Position numbers and translations under genes: made by a program. Below, piece by piece: positions 1 through 11,948 of a stretch of DNA of 64,000 nucleotides (position 1 is the stretch's first letter; each line of letters starts with the position of its first letter). This DNA is from Branchiostoma floridae (taxonomy: Eukaryota; Chordata; Leptocardii; Amphioxiformes; Branchiostomatidae): contig NC_049989.1 of the NCBI RefSeq assembly GCF_000003815.2, positions 2,896,342 to 2,960,341 of the forward strand, written 5' to 3'. The notes under the pieces were generated by a model that was given only the letters and a program-made list of their open reading frames with translations, did not search any database and was not told where the DNA came from.

Positions 1-413
1 TTCTGCACTGAATCTAATCTATCATGAAGAAAAGGGCAAATATACAGTCAAACATGTACAAGTGATCACCGTTATGTAAGGACCACCTGCTTAACGTGAT
101 TTTGGTGGACCTTGGAATAGTTACTACTAGTAGATTATTGTGATACTATTTCTTAAGAAGTAAGACCACTGTCTAGCAATCACCTGTCCACATACACAAG
201 ACATGTACACCAAGTAGTCTTCTTGGATAGTTTTGACTGTACACAGCAAGGATAGCCCATTGCTTTTAACTTGTGACTTTGTTTTTTCACATTCGTTTCT
301 TATATTTCCACATCTACCTTTATGCAACGTAACAGAAACACTGCATAGACGTTTTTGTTCCTTGGTAAGGTTTATCATGGATAAGATTCATTAAACGCTT
401 TAAGGACACTTAC

Positions 414-3400
414 AGAAGAGGCAAGGCAATGCATGTGACATCGGATGTGAGACACAGGAGGGTGGGGCCCAGCAGCTGGTCTCCCACCACAGTTAGTCCC
501 AGTATGGGTGCAGGAGGGCTGTGGGGGAGATACATGTATGTGTACATGGAATTTCATGCTACTCAACCATGGTGCCGTTCAGTATGGTACATTTATGTAA
601 AAAGAAATTTTCTAAAACTGGGCTAAATCTAAAACTACTCTGCAATAAGACTTGTTTCTCATGTGCATAATGATGTTCACATGTTTGCATGTTTTGATAT
701 CCACAAATTGCCTGTAGTCATGCAAAACATTTATTTTAGCTCAAAACATTTAGTAGATATCAAGATGCAACTGATGTAAGTTTGTAGCTTTGATCATTAA
801 TATCATGCACATAAAAAATACATTTTCATTGCAGTGGTATGTACAAAAGCACTGCATTTTTAGACGAAAATAATAGGCACAATAAAACTTGATGACATCA
901 TCCATGATCCAAAAAAATCATATTTCTAATTCTTTCATGCCCAGCTATCAATATTCAGTGTAGATACAGTCCTTTTGTAATTCATTACTTAGAAAACAAT
1001 GGAAGGTCCAAATACCAATTTAGCCAGGGAGGAAACCTTACTAATGCAGAACCACATGTTACCTGGACGGCACAGGTCTGGTACACACCAGGTGTTCTAC
1101 TATACAGGGCTGGTCACGGCTCAGCTCCAGCAGGCTGTCTTTGTCTTCCTCATCTACAAAATAAACACAATGGAGAGACTTCAGGGCATGTATTAAGTAT
1201 GATATTATTCACCTTGTTGTATAATAACCATGTTGTATTCATACAGCCAGGAGGTACCAGGTACCCATCTATTGTTGTAACATACTCGAGGCACAACTTG
1301 GAACATGGGACCTCAATTTTATGTCCTTTCTGAAAAAAGAATGCAGCTTCAACCGGGATGCCCTTCCCCAAATTCAAACAGAGATCTTCCAGTAACCAGC
1401 CAATTGGAACCAAGAGCTCAACTGTGAAGCTGGTAGTACCAGTTGAGCTACAGGGACATCCCATATTCAAGAGCCATCTACGCTGATCAGCAAAAACACC
1501 CGTGGAGTAGTAGGCATCCTTCCATCTTTGCAGATGATGGTAGCGCTCTGTCTGAAGTCACGGAGGGGAAGTCGCATCATACAAATGATACATGTTGCAC
1601 AATTAATCTAACAATACAACCCACTGTCAGATACATTTTGTACAACAATGTAAATTATTCCTTAACAATGACTTCTAACTCAACCCACCTGACTGGGAAA
1701 AGCGATGAAGTTTGTTGATCCAGGGCAGAGCCACGCTGTGCACCCCCATTGCATGAGAACAATGGTACCTTCCATCAGAGCTGGGATCTGGACAGAGAAG
1801 TGACATTGTATATTTTTTTATCCTTTGCAAAATATTTCATTTCAACAGATTATTAAATACTGTTAATCTTGAAACATTTACAATGGTTTACTTTTGCAGT
1901 TTTTGGAGCGCCTTTCCGTCAGGCGATATGCTTTTACCCTGGTTAAATAAAGAATAAACAAAGAAACTGCAAATATGATTTTTCATGCTACAGCATTGTT
2001 TCCAATGCAAACTTATATTAAAATAATGCGAAAACCTCCTTTCCTCTCCTAATGGAAAATCCCTGAGTAAAAACATAGATTTACAGTATTAAGTAAAATG
2101 TAAGGCTTGTAAAACTGAACATATCAATCATCAATAGAATTACCTGGGTGTAGCCTTATAGGACAGTTGTCAGGTTGGTAGTCAGGGTAACTGTCAATGT
2201 CGTCTGGTGTTCCACCCAGGGACAGCTCCAGCTCTACACTCTCATACACGTACAGGGATGGCTCGGGCATGTCCTGGGTATCTCTGGTGCTCACATCACT
2301 GCCTGTCCACGATACCTCTGACTAGGGGGAGAAAAATGGCAGGTTTTACCTACATTCTTCTTCTCTTCTTTTCCAGTTAGTGCCCAAGATCATCACGTTG
2401 ATCATTATGACACGTACACAAGGTACCCCAATTGTATGTATGATCCACTTGCACCAAGGAGGACCCCTACTCTTTTTGATAAGTGCGGTGGGTTCTTTAA
2501 CATGCTCAAGGTGTAGCTCTCCCCTAACATGGAACCTCCATTTAATGTTCTATCTGAGGGACATTCAATTGCACATGTTGTGTAGAGTGGACTCATTACT
2601 CAAGCTACCAACAACTTTCACACCACAGTCATCCTTCTGTAAGACATCTGGAGTAGCAACATTTAATTGCACATTCTTATTTTTAATAATACATGGAAAG
2701 ATTAATGTCAATACCCTTCTGTCATCATCTTCTTCCTCCCCCTGCAGTACAATACAATGGTACAGTCTGCCAGTTGTGGTTGCTATGACAACCAGGGGTG
2801 GGTTGCACGGCAGACACAGGATAGAACAGGCGTCGATGCCGTAGTTGTCATCAGCAGGAGGGTGCATGGTTAGGGGGCCTTGCAGGGACACTTTAGGGCT
2901 GTGAAAATGAAGAGAACAACATAAGTCTATGTAGAGGAAAGTTCATAGATATGTTACCCTACAGAGTAATAAACTTCATGGACAAGAAAGAACAGTTTCT
3001 ATTTTCAAGTTGAGACAGACAAAACGTCTGTTAGAAATTGCACAGTCTCTGGCTGAAAGTTGACCTGAACCTATTTTCAAACCATGTTTATTATGGCACA
3101 AGATAGACATGTTTGAACAAACAGATCCTTTGCTATGGTCTCCTCATTCATTCAAAAAGATTTAAATCAAATAAAAAGCAAGGTTCTTTTCACTTTCTTG
3201 AAAAAAAAAAGAGGTATTGTTTTGGGTGTGTATGTGTGTGTGTGTATCTGTCTGTCTGTGTTTTTACAAATTTGTGGACAGCAATAACTTGGTGAATTGT
3301 GATATTTGGTACTAGTATGTGGGTAGGTGTTTGCAAGATACTAGTAAAAGTCAAGGTTGATTTTGAGCCCTGTTGTGTGTGACCTTGGTACTGCGGCAGA

Positions 3401-6400
3401 ACTTTCTATGGACAAGCTACATGTATGGTCACTATTTTTGGGTGGTAGAGAGCTCTTGTTTCTTCTAGCATTACATTTACACAATTCATCAGATATAGAG
3501 GAATTCCCAACTAGTCTTTACCTTTTCTGTTCTAAACTTGTCAGTAAATAATACACATCCTCGTTTCCCCTCAGCACAAAGACAGGGTACATCGTTTCTG
3601 TCTTCCTTGTTTGATCGCTCTTCCATTTCATCTTCTCTTGCACAGGCATATCAACGGGTGGGGCAAACGTAAAGGAAACTGCAGTCTCTCCTGAAAAACA
3701 ACAACACAGTGAAAAATGAATATACAACAAAGTATGAAATCAAGCATACTATCTCTTAACTCACTATTAATTTCCTACGAATAGAATTTTAGCCTAAAGC
3801 TGCAAAAGGTAAAAGTTATAAACTTGACAAAGTAATAAATTTCAGTGCAATCAATAATTAAGATGGTAAGGTGGTCCTGTGTTAAGGTTTGTTAACTGAC
3901 AAGTAGAATTAGAATCTAAAGGTTCTGGGTTCAAATCTACAGCAAGCCCCAATCTTGTGACCTCTGGAAGGGAATCTATTTCCTCACTCAACACAGGTGA
4001 ATAAGGGTACCTAGCTGTGGTTAGCGACGTCCTCTCAGACTGAAGGAGGCCCCATGTTTGAGGAAACATAATTTTAAATTGCACCACTTATTGAAAAGAG
4101 TAGGTCCAAAATAAATACCAGATATCAATCAATGACCTTACCCAGTGCTTGATTGAAGGTGGCACTGCTAGTGGAGTGAAGGGAGAAACTGTCGGCAAAC
4201 TCTCCCAGCTGGAAAGACTGGTACGGGCTGTCAGGCTTCTCTATGTCGTATATTCTGTTAGAATCACAGGTAAAAAAGGTGATGAGGAAAAATATGGTAC
4301 ATGCACCATTGCAGGAAAGCTTGATCTACGTGTAATGAGGATTATCAAAATCTAATTCTCCTGAAGCATTGGAACACAAAATAAAACACCAATGCACCAA
4401 AATGCACTAAGATTGAAATCTACATCAGTATAGACATGTACGTCAATGCATGCATGCCTGCTTACACTCTGTGAATCTTTCTTCTGATCCAGAGACATGA
4501 TAGTGATGTAGGTTGGAACATAGGAATCACTTTCAATCAGTATTAATCTGTGAATTTGTGTGGCCGAGAGGATAGTGGGTAAGGGTTAGTGTCAGGGTGA
4601 CACATTCATTGCTAGACTGTACTAGTAGGATAGACTCATTCCTCTAATTGACATCTATCGCACAGCAGTCATCCCTCAGTAAGACATCTGGAGCCGCATA
4701 TTTCCAGTCAAGAAACTTTCTTCAGCATGCCTGCATTCATTGGTAGACTGTAATTCAACTTGACTGAACATAGTCTGGAAGAAAGGACTGTTCTGGCCCA
4801 CCTGAGCACATTGTCTGATGTGAGGATGACCAGATGGGTGTCTGAGGGGCTGCCTGGATGCCAGTCTACTTGCAGCAGCTGCAAGGAACTCTGGGTAGCA
4901 AACAATCTCTCCGCTACTGGATATGATCTGCAGGAACAAAGTAACATGATTCAAGTTAGTACAATTCAACAATGAAGCATGGGGTATTTCATACCTACAA
5001 ATTACTATACCCTGTCAGGTACTTACAAAACTTCAGGCTATAATTCTACAAATGCAGTGAATGATTCTAAAAGCTTTGCAGTCTGACTAAGTTTTACAAT
5101 TTCAAAGCTTTACTTTCAGACTGGAAAAGTTTAATGTACGTAATATAGTATATTACGTATAACAATATAATAACAATGTAACTTGTAAAAAGTTGCATCT
5201 TTTTCTTTTTGACAGAGATGCAAACTCATAACGCTGATTGCTGAATGCCTTTGGGTTCATGTGATTTAAATTTGCGGCAAGGAGAAAATGAAGAGTTCTC
5301 CATGGTGTTAAGTTTAAGATTGCGTTGAAGTCACACAACTGTACTGTATAAAGTAATGGAAATACTGGTGGCTTTTGGCTCAACTCTCGAGGTGAAGCAG
5401 TCACCAAGAAAACCATGAACATTGAACCATCACCAAAATTTCAAGAATTACAGTAATGACTCTCTACCTGCAGTTGACCTTGTCCTTGCCTCCCTCGAAC
5501 TCGGCGTGTTTGCCCCACCTCCTGGGCACCTCCATGATGCTGACCCCACCAGGCCCCCACAGGGCGACGTGGTTCCCGGTTAGACTGAACTTCACATGGT
5601 GGACATCAGACAGAGGAGGGTCTGTGCACAGGAGGGTCTGTGTGGGGAAAAACAGGATCATGATGATGGAAAGGTGTATAGAATTGAGGTCACTGAAGGG
5701 TTTATGAAAGACTTGATTGGAGAGTAGAATCATTGTTTACTTCAGGGTACAAATTTACGGTATGATGATCTGGATGTTTTCCGGTCATGCACTTTCCCCA
5801 TCTGTGAGATTGCGTGGCGCAGCGGCAGTGTGTCCAACCAAACCAAACCATCATTCCCCGTCGGTGTAAATGTTTCCCCGACATGCACATAATCTATGTT
5901 GCTGTACAAGGATGTCGTTTATACATTTTGTGCAATATTCCTCTTGCATAGTATTAGTAGCATTGTTTTAATACTATTGTTGAATTTTGATGCTTATCAA
6001 GATTATGTGGTACGGGGGCATTCCCTGCCATATATACACATCACTGGAACTGGAAGCGATATGAAGAATGGCTATTATGATGCATAATTGCTTAATCTTG
6101 ACTAAGGTTATATTTTAGCCTATTATTGTATACGGACGTGTTCAAATTACATGTACAAAATATTTAATCTCATAATTTCTCAGGGCACAAGCACCCCCCC
6201 CCCCCTTAAAAATTAGTCGGGGACACTTCAACAAGGGCTACAAGGCCACCAAAACATAGAAGATAGATGCATAATTTGCGAATCATTACATAAATCGTGA
6301 CAGGGAATATCTGAATATCAACAACAGTTGAGTTTCACTTTCAGTCGGACCTGAAACTTCAGCGGTCGCTTTTCAACTTCGGCTTCATCTTGTAGCAGTG

Positions 6401-6590
6401 TCTTCAAGTTCGCCGTCACCAGAGTGGAGTTTCGGCCGTTCCACGCATAGATATCTCCGTCCTGAACTACCACCAGACCTCTAGCCTCCGTTCTGTTTGA
6501 CTTGCCGTCGCTCTCTCCTCGTCTAAGGTGCAGAAACAGGGGGTGATCGTTGAGAACATTTCGCCACGATTTTGCCTCCGAGACCGCCAT
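414..6590 (-). CDS. NUP88: Nucleoporin Nup88, N-terminal two thirds (runs off left edge)
   Basis: Nup88 is a nuclear pore protein of the cytoplasmic face that partners Nup214 and Nup62 and helps CRM1-dependent export. Ten coding exons are seen on the minus strand: 6590-6351, 5637-5468, 4927-4802, 4254-4142, 3690-3522, 2898-2715, 2321-2144, 1787-1689, 1153-1063 and 518-414. All junctions are GT-AG and one frame runs through 491 complete codons. Blocks matching vertebrate Nup88 include [13 protein letters not shown] (exon 2), LTSDNV (exon 3), [18 protein letters not shown] with [14 protein letters not shown] (exon 6) and [11 protein letters not shown] (exon 9). These belong to the N-terminal beta-propeller. 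The C-terminal coiled-coil part, roughly 250 residues in vertebrates, lies outside the window. The start at 6590 was chosen because its context (aaaATGG) is good and the protein then begins like the vertebrate one; an upstream in-frame ATG at 6677 is possible. Introns hold SINE fragments. Confidence 0.93.
1283..1470 (-). repeat. tRNA-derived SINE-like fragment in a NUP88 intron
   Basis: On the minus strand the segment contains TAGCTCAACTGG, resembling a pol III A box, followed about 40 bases later by a weak B-box-like GGTTCCAATTGG. It lies between NUP88 exons 8 and 9. The open frame across it resembles no NUP88 sequence. SINE origin is inferred from box spacing only. Confidence 0.4.
2438..2570 (-). 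repeat. SINE tail fragment in a NUP88 intron
   Basis: This stretch shares, in reverse complement, the 'gttaaagaacccaccgcac' tail and the preceding 'ggataggac/aacattgaatgg'-type block with copies near 49655-49770 and 61440-61560. It has no tRNA-like head, so it is a truncated copy. It sits in the intron between NUP88 exons 6 and 7. Confidence 0.6.
3205..3400 (+). repeat. Interspersed repeat copy 1 (TG-rich start, 'atttggtatgtaggt' motif)
   Basis: A TG-rich stretch is followed by a block meaning roughly 'cagcataacttggtgaat...gatatttggtactagtatgtgggtaggtgttt'. The same order recurs at 26660-26870 and 62815-62960, so this is a dispersed repeat. No terminal repeats or coding capacity were seen in this copy. 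Confidence 0.5.
3865..4080 (+). repeat. tRNA-derived SINE copy in a NUP88 intron
   Basis: A B-box-like GGGTTCAAATC sits near 3930. It is followed by the body shared with other SINE copies here: cttgtgacctctggaaggg, then ttcctcactcaacacaggtg and a 'gggtacctagct' block. Related copies lie at 17375-17705, 28140-28355, 49655-49935 and 61305-61720. Confidence 0.55.
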
Positions 6591-7740
6591 TTTGCCGTTT
6601 GACTTTTGTGTGACCTGCGCAGATGAAAGCAGGGGAAACCATTCACAGCGCGGGGGTGACATGTTCATATCATGCATTGATTATACCAATAGGTCATACT
6701 ACTTCGACGCGCGCATCAATTTTCGGCCGTTTCCAAAAATAGGAAAAAAAGGAGTTTCAAACATACTTTAAATCGTACAAAGCAGCTTCAGAATAAGGTA
6801 ATATAACGGATTGCAAAATAACTATCGGAAAACGTCTACTAATGTCACCTAATATTGCTTTAAAAAGACGAAGAATCTATTGTTCGGTATACTATATCCT
6901 GTGTGTTCAGTCATATGTTCAGCCTTCCTGACCACTTAAATTTCATAATAATGGCAAACTTTTTTTGGGTCAAACTTTCTATGTTATTCGCACGCTCGCA
7001 TCAGTTTTGGGATTCCCAGAGGGTGTCATCCATATAATCAAAGCAAAATGGCCTTATGTGAAATATGTGAGATTGTGAGATGTATCTTTATTTCTTTAAA
7101 AATCGAACAAATCTAATCACGGTGGTTGTGCCAGTGGTAACTGGGGAGTATGACACACAGGCTAAAAACTTTTGCATGCTCAACCTTTTTTATGACCCAG
7201 AAGTTGGTACAAATATACCTTGAATATTGTCTCGAGCTGTAAAGCGGTTTTCGAGAGGGCTGATGATTTTTCACTACTAGTAAGAACTAGTATTACTGAA
7301 CCACGTCAAACTGGTATCAATATTCATTCAGTAGACAATCTTGGGGAACTTCAAAGGGTTGAGTTACATTGGATAAAAAATTAATCCTTACTTTTCTTCT
7401 TTTCCTCTCAAATACCCTCAGGCGACACCATTCACAAAGTAACGGAATAGGGGGCGAGTAAAGGCTACATATTTCTATATTACATTTCATTTGGATGATA
7501 CAGGCAGTTATCATAAACAAATATTTGTGCTGTTGGAGACAAAAGCTACGCACGTCTGCCTCGCAATTTTTATTTCAAAGGCGTCAATGTTTGTGATATA
7601 AACCGTCTAATCAGACTACGATAACGCCTTTACAACAGAACTAGTGTTTTGCTAAGTATATTCATGTGATTCGTGATTGCTTTACTGCAGCAAATAGCGT
7701 CATGTTTTCTTAAATGTATTCATTTATTTGAAAGCCAGAC
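6591..7740. other. Spacer between the divergent NUP88 and type II membrane protein genes
   Basis: About 1.15 kb separate the NUP88 start codon from the proposed first exon of the gene to the right. It should hold the NUP88 promoter and 5' UTR. No clear TATA box, CpG-rich core or conserved element was seen, and no ORF here is convincing. Confidence 0.4.
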
Positions 7741-7749
7741 TTTATAGTC

Positions 7750-7869
7750 TGAAGGAGTTTATTCACAACTGTGTCTGGCCCGCAGATAGTAGAGCTGGAA
7801 CCATGCGTCTCTGACGTGCTCCGGTGCTTCTACACTGGGTATTGTACTCAGTTATTCACGCCGCCGAAG
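7750..7869 (+). other. Possible 5' untranslated first exon of the type II membrane protein gene
   Basis: The coding exon at 8754 is preceded directly by a splice acceptor (ctaatttccag, ending 8751) with a branch-like ctgac upstream, so an upstream exon is expected. A strong donor, ccgaag|gtaagg, lies at 7869/7870. The left boundary is a guess; an out-of-frame ATG occurs at about 7803. Confidence 0.35.
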
Positions 7870-8245
7870 GTAAGGATATAATGTTGTTGGACACAGCAAT
7901 GAGCAGCTAGAATGCACGATAGTTACCGAAGCGTAAATAGTCGACATTGTATGATGAGAGTGTATCGGAGTAAAAAGATACGCGTGGTTGCTTCAGATGG
8001 GGCAGCGGATTAATGAATTCATTCAGTTCAGCAGAAGTTTGTAATGATCCATAGATATATAGCGTTCAGCACCAAGGACAGGTCTGTTTTCCTGCGCGCG
8101 TGTAAGTGGCGTGTGTAAACATATATCCCCGAAAAAGTACAGACAATAATAACTTTCATATATAAGACATGTTGATAAAACTGTCACATATGTCTTCAAC
8201 AGATACCCTCTTTTAAATAACTTCCAACCTTATGGTCGCCAGTTT

Positions 8246-8682
8246 CTCTCCCTCTCTTTTTATCTCTTTTGTCTCTCTCTTTCTTTCTCTCTCCCTCTCT
8301 CTCTGTGTACGTATGGAGACGGTGTTGAGCACCAAGCACAGCCTGTTTGTAGAGGGTATGTATGTCACGCACAGAAAAGTATACGGCAACATTATTGTTT
8401 GCGCGCGCACATGTGTGCGCTTGTACGTGTGTAGACGGCTTTCAGCACCAAGGACAGACCTAATTTTCTATTTGCCTAACGTAATATGTAAAATGTATGT
8501 ACAATTGTATAATGTAAACGTTCAGAAAATATACGTTGTTGATACAGCGTGTGTTTGTGTGCATGTGTTTGTGTGTGCATGTCTGTGTGTGTGTGTGTGT
8601 TTGTGTGAGCGTGCGTTTGTCTGTTTAAGTGTGTGCGTGTTTGTGTGCATTTGTGCGTTTTATTTGTCTGTGAGTGCTCCCT
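8246..8682 (+). repeat. Simple repeats in the presumed first intron
   Basis: A CT-rich microsatellite at about 8246-8310 and an imperfect TG/GTGC microsatellite at about 8555-8665 flank ordinary sequence. Open frames across them are low-complexity artefacts. Confidence 0.75.
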
Positions 8683-8753
8683 CCCCTAAATTGATCTGGT
8701 AGTTTTGACCCATGCACTTTATATTCGCTGACTTAGCGTCCTAATTTCCAGTC

Positions 8754-11700
8754 ATGGCGTCCGTGACCAACAACGACCATGTCAATATATACGCGACGAT
8801 TTCTGACTCGGTGGATGACCCGCTGTCTCGAAGTCGTCCTCCCGATGTTGAAGCGCCGACTCTGGCACCAACCCAGGAGAAACAAAGTAAGTACGCTCAC
8901 GGTTTCATGAAAGGTTGTAAAAAGAAGCTGGGGTTTGCCTCCCTGGTGCTGTTGATCGTCATCCCGGTGGCTTATGTCGTCGTAGCCTTCAGAACTGGGC
9001 AAAGCAACGAAATTGTCCCAGGGTTTAGCTACAACGCAAGCCGCTCGTACTCGGCGCTGTTGTGGAAAACCATGAAAGAAAGCCTCCATATTCGTGTAAG
9101 ACCGCATGGAACACCCCCACACCAAGACATCGTTCTAACGACGACTGTCCGACCACTCCGTGGCACTGCAATAGATCTCCCTTACGCCTCCAAGAAGCTT
9201 GAACATCTCGACTCTCAAAATACGTCTCTGATCATGAACATGACAGCAATGCCTGGCGTCCAAACAGAAGAACCCGACACCACACCCCCCGCAGGCGGGA
9301 GCCATTCCACGGCGATGGTGCACGGAGCTGTAACAGTCGCACACTACCGACAGTTGCCATCCTTGGCCACCAGCGCACCGCCACCATCGGGGACGAGATC
9401 GACCGGAGTCGACACAGATCCTCGGGCATTCTCCAAGAACACGCCGATGGGTGACCCTAAGACCCCTCGCTCCAAGCTACCCGCCGTGCTTACAATGATC
9501 GCAACTGCTGGCACTAGTGAACAGCAATCTCCCGACTCTCCGAAAACAACTCCGCTACCGAAATCACCGAACATAATAACGACAATGTCTGCTGTGTCTG
9601 TGTCAACAACAGAACACCAGGCTCGTACAAAGGTACCAAAGGACAACCCCGCTTTACCCACCACCTCAGGGCACTATCTCAAGGACCTGGTGCAGGGAGC
9701 TGTGATATTTACACCCTACCGACGGTTGCCGTCCGCCAGCGCACCGCCCCCACCAGAGACGGAACCGACAGGAGTTGACACAGATCCTCGGGCTTTCTCG
9801 GCCAAGACGCCGCCGATGAGAGACCCACAGACCCCTCGCTCCAAGCCACCTGCCGTCCTGTCAATGATGTCCACTCCTGGCACAAGTGAGCAGCAGCCTC
9901 TTGAATCCCCGGAAACAACTCCGCCACCGAAATCACCGACCATAACCACAACGACAATGCCTGATACTCACACAGAAGACCTGGCTCGTACACAAGTACC
10001 CGGGAATAGCCCCACCTTACTCACCACCACAGGGCACTATCCCAAGTATGTGGTGAAGGAGTCTGATACATACAAAGGACAGATAACTACCGAAGAGGCA
10101 GCACCACTGTCAGAGACAGGGGGTGGTACACGTGAACACCCTACCACTACCAGCACGACTCACGAAAAAACTGCCTTGTCGACCCGGCCGCCTATGATTT
10201 CGGATGAACCGGACATTGATCTAAAGCAACCAAATACAGCTGCCATTCCGAGACACCTGAAAAAGGCCAACGAGAAGGAAAGGAAATGCTCACAGTATAA
10301 ATGCTTTGGCGGACAGACGGTTGCACCGACTCAGATGTTGACTGACAAAACAGATCAACCGTACTTTTCCAAGATTCTGTCGCAGGCCAACCTGCCAACC
10401 CCTCGCCCAAAGACAACCGTTTTCCTCCCCACGCCGCTATCAAATGGCTCGATTAATCAGAGGAATTCAGTTGACTCCACGGCTGCGTCTTTGTCCCTGA
10501 AACGACCAACAATAACTAGGAAAATACCTGGGATGCATGCAAAAGATACCACCAGTGATCCATCGGGCATTTTCAAAACGATTTGGACCACCGGACACTA
10601 TCCTCCCTACAAGACAAAGGCACACAACCAGCAGATGCAGACCGATACAACGCCAACACCGTCCAAGATTGGCGAAGCTGTACCTTATCACCACCCACCC
10701 GACGCGTCGACTAAGCTACCTGAGGTTTTGGGTGGCCGTGGGCTTATCTCTGAGCAACAAACTGCAACTTTCACTTCTACAAATGGCCGCCCTCTCTCTG
10801 CTGTGACATCACACACTTCGGACAACGAACGGAAGGATGACGGAAGATCTGGTTCGAATGGAGAGATTAAAACCAAAGGCAGCAGCAGAAATACTCTTCG
10901 GGGGCGTATAAGTCGTGGTAGGAGTTGTCATCGGTATTCCAGGGTTGGGCCACGCCGTACTGGGAAGTGTGGAAGGCACTCGCCCTTATATGTTCGCCGC
11001 ACAGGTCATCCTGCCAAATCGTCACCGTATGCACGGCAATCAGGCTGCCACGGAAGAAGCGGAGGGCACTCTGTACGTCGGGTTGGAAGCATGTACAGCG
11101 GCCACCCCGCCAAGTCGTCACCCTATGCAGGTCAACCAGGCTACGGGAAAAACTTCGGCAGCACCACCGACAGAAAGGCGTTGAAATTACGTCCCCCTAA
11201 AGTCTATGGTCACCAGTCGCGAACGAGTGATCTGAGAGATAAAAACAAGGACACAGGTGGATCCGGACCGAATAAATCTGTCTCCTTTGGAGCCGACTCA
11301 AGAGGTGGACCCGGCGGTACTGGAAAGAGCGGAAGGAGCTCTGTGAGTCGTTTTGGAGGTCACAAGAAGGTTCACTCCTACAAATCGTCACCGTTTTCAC
11401 GTCAGCTGGGCTACGGGAAAAACTTCGGCAGCACTACCGACAGGAAGGCCTTAAATCCGCTTCGTCGTAAATCCTTTGGAAAATTCACAGGCGGATTGAA
11501 AAAGTACTCTGGACGCTCTTTCAGGCGAAAGCACGGAACGACCACTACTAGAAGCCGTTTGTCCGCAAGTGATTCGAGAATCAAGGACAGGGGTTCGAGC
11601 GCTGGGTGTGGCTTTTCCTTCACATCGCGTCAGTCGTCCGCAGGCGAATCGACAAACGCCGCGGACAAAGGTGTAAGCGGCCGTCGCGCTGGCACGGTTC

Positions 11701-11948
11701 GAAAAGGTTCTCATCTCACGTCTGAACGTCGCTCGTACAGTCGTAATATGAAAGACAATTCCCTCAAACCTAAAGGAAGCCAGTCATCCACAGGTGATTC
11801 GACACACAAGGAGAAGGCTTCTAGCGGTCAGCGCAGTTCTCGTCTGAGTGAGCGTCAGTCGTACAACAACAAAATTCGTCAAAGAAAGAAATTGGGTGGT
11901 TTGTTGCTTGCAGGTAAAACTACCAAAAGGTCATTTGCCAGGTTTTAA
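8754..11948 (+). CDS. Type II single-pass membrane protein, mucin-like then strongly basic (unrecognised)
   Basis: This is an intact 1064-codon single-exon frame; I do not recognise its family. Residues 1-55 are a short cytoplasmic part ending in a Lys cluster (KGCKKK), followed by a hydrophobic span at about 60-79. The lack of a signal peptide and the positive-inside Lys cluster suggest type II topology. Residues about 80-690 are rich in Thr, Ser and Pro and should carry dense O-glycans. They include two tandem copies of a unit of about 124 residues (about 189-308 and 313-430) that share TGVDTDPRAFS, TPRSK and GTSEQQ. Residues about 700-1064 are rich in Arg, Ser and Gly, with GHPAKSSPYA-type copies and two copies of GYGKNFGSTTDRKAL. 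The start ATG follows a splice acceptor by two bases and has a good context (tcATGG). A surface mucin or scaffold role is inference; a basic tail could bind sulfated glycans or silica-like polyanions. Confidence 0.8.
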   Translation: MASVTNNDHVNIYATISDSVDDPLSRSRPPDVEAPTLAPTQEKQSKYAHGFMKGCKKKLGFASLVLLIVIPVAYVVVAFRTGQSNEIVPGFSYNASRSYSALLWKTMKESLHIRVRPHGTPPHQDIVLTTTVRPLRGTAIDLPYASKKLEHLDSQNTSLIMNMTAMPGVQTEEPDTTPPAGGSHSTAMVHGAVTVAHYRQLPSLATSAPPPSGTRSTGVDTDPRAFSKNTPMGDPKTPRSKLPAVLTMIATAGTSEQQSPDSPKTTPLPKSPNIITTMSAVSVSTTEHQARTKVPKDNPALPTTSGHYLKDLVQGAVIFTPYRRLPSASAPPPPETEPTGVDTDPRAFSAKTPPMRDPQTPRSKPPAVLSMMSTPGTSEQQPLESPETTPPPKSPTITTTTMPDTHTEDLARTQVPGNSPTLLTTTGHYPKYVVKESDTYKGQITTEEAAPLSETGGGTREHPTTTSTTHEKTALSTRPPMISDEPDIDLKQPNTAAIPRHLKKANEKERKCSQYKCFGGQTVAPTQMLTDKTDQPYFSKILSQANLPTPRPKTTVFLPTPLSNGSINQRNSVDSTAASLSLKRPTITRKIPGMHAKDTTSDPSGIFKTIWTTGHYPPYKTKAHNQQMQTDTTPTPSKIGEAVPYHHPPDASTKLPEVLGGRGLISEQQTATFTSTNGRPLSAVTSHTSDNERKDDGRSGSNGEIKTKGSSRNTLRGRISRGRSCHRYSRVGPRRTGKCGRHSPLYVRRTGHPAKSSPYARQSGCHGRSGGHSVRRVGSMYSGHPAKSSPYAGQPGYGKNFGSTTDRKALKLRPPKVYGHQSRTSDLRDKNKDTGGSGPNKSVSFGADSRGGPGGTGKSGRSSVSRFGGHKKVHSYKSSPFSRQLGYGKNFGSTTDRKALNPLRRKSFGKFTGGLKKYSGRSFRRKHGTTTTRSRLSASDSRIKDRGSSAGCGFSFTSRQSSAGESTNAADKGVSGRRAGTVRKGSHLTSERRSYSRNMKDNSLKPKGSQSSTGDSTHKEKASSGQRSSRLSERQSYNNKIRQRKKLGGLLLAGKTTKRSFARF
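9315..10060 (+). repeat. Two tandem ~370-bp coding repeats within the mucin-like ORF
   Basis: The coding units at about 9315-9685 and 9690-10060 align along their length at protein level, each ending in a TTxGHYxK motif. They stay in frame and contain no stop, so the duplication is under coding constraint. Confidence 0.75.

Noticed and set aside
1150-1470. 106-residue minus-strand ORF as a NUP88 exon
   Set aside because: Sequence does not match Nup88, and flanking exons 8 and 9 already join in phase without it; looks repeat-derived.
6591-7790. Bidirectional promoter shared by NUP88 and the mucin-like gene
   Set aside because: The genes are divergent, but the spacer exceeds 1 kb and no shared promoter signal was visible.
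8232-8702. 156-residue ORF upstream of the mucin-like gene
   Set aside because: Made of CT and TG microsatellites; overlaps the presumed first intron.
9344-11714. Minus-strand ORFs opposite the mucin-like gene (several of 60-106 residues)
   Set aside because: Shadow frames of a long real ORF with compositional bias; no splice or domain support.
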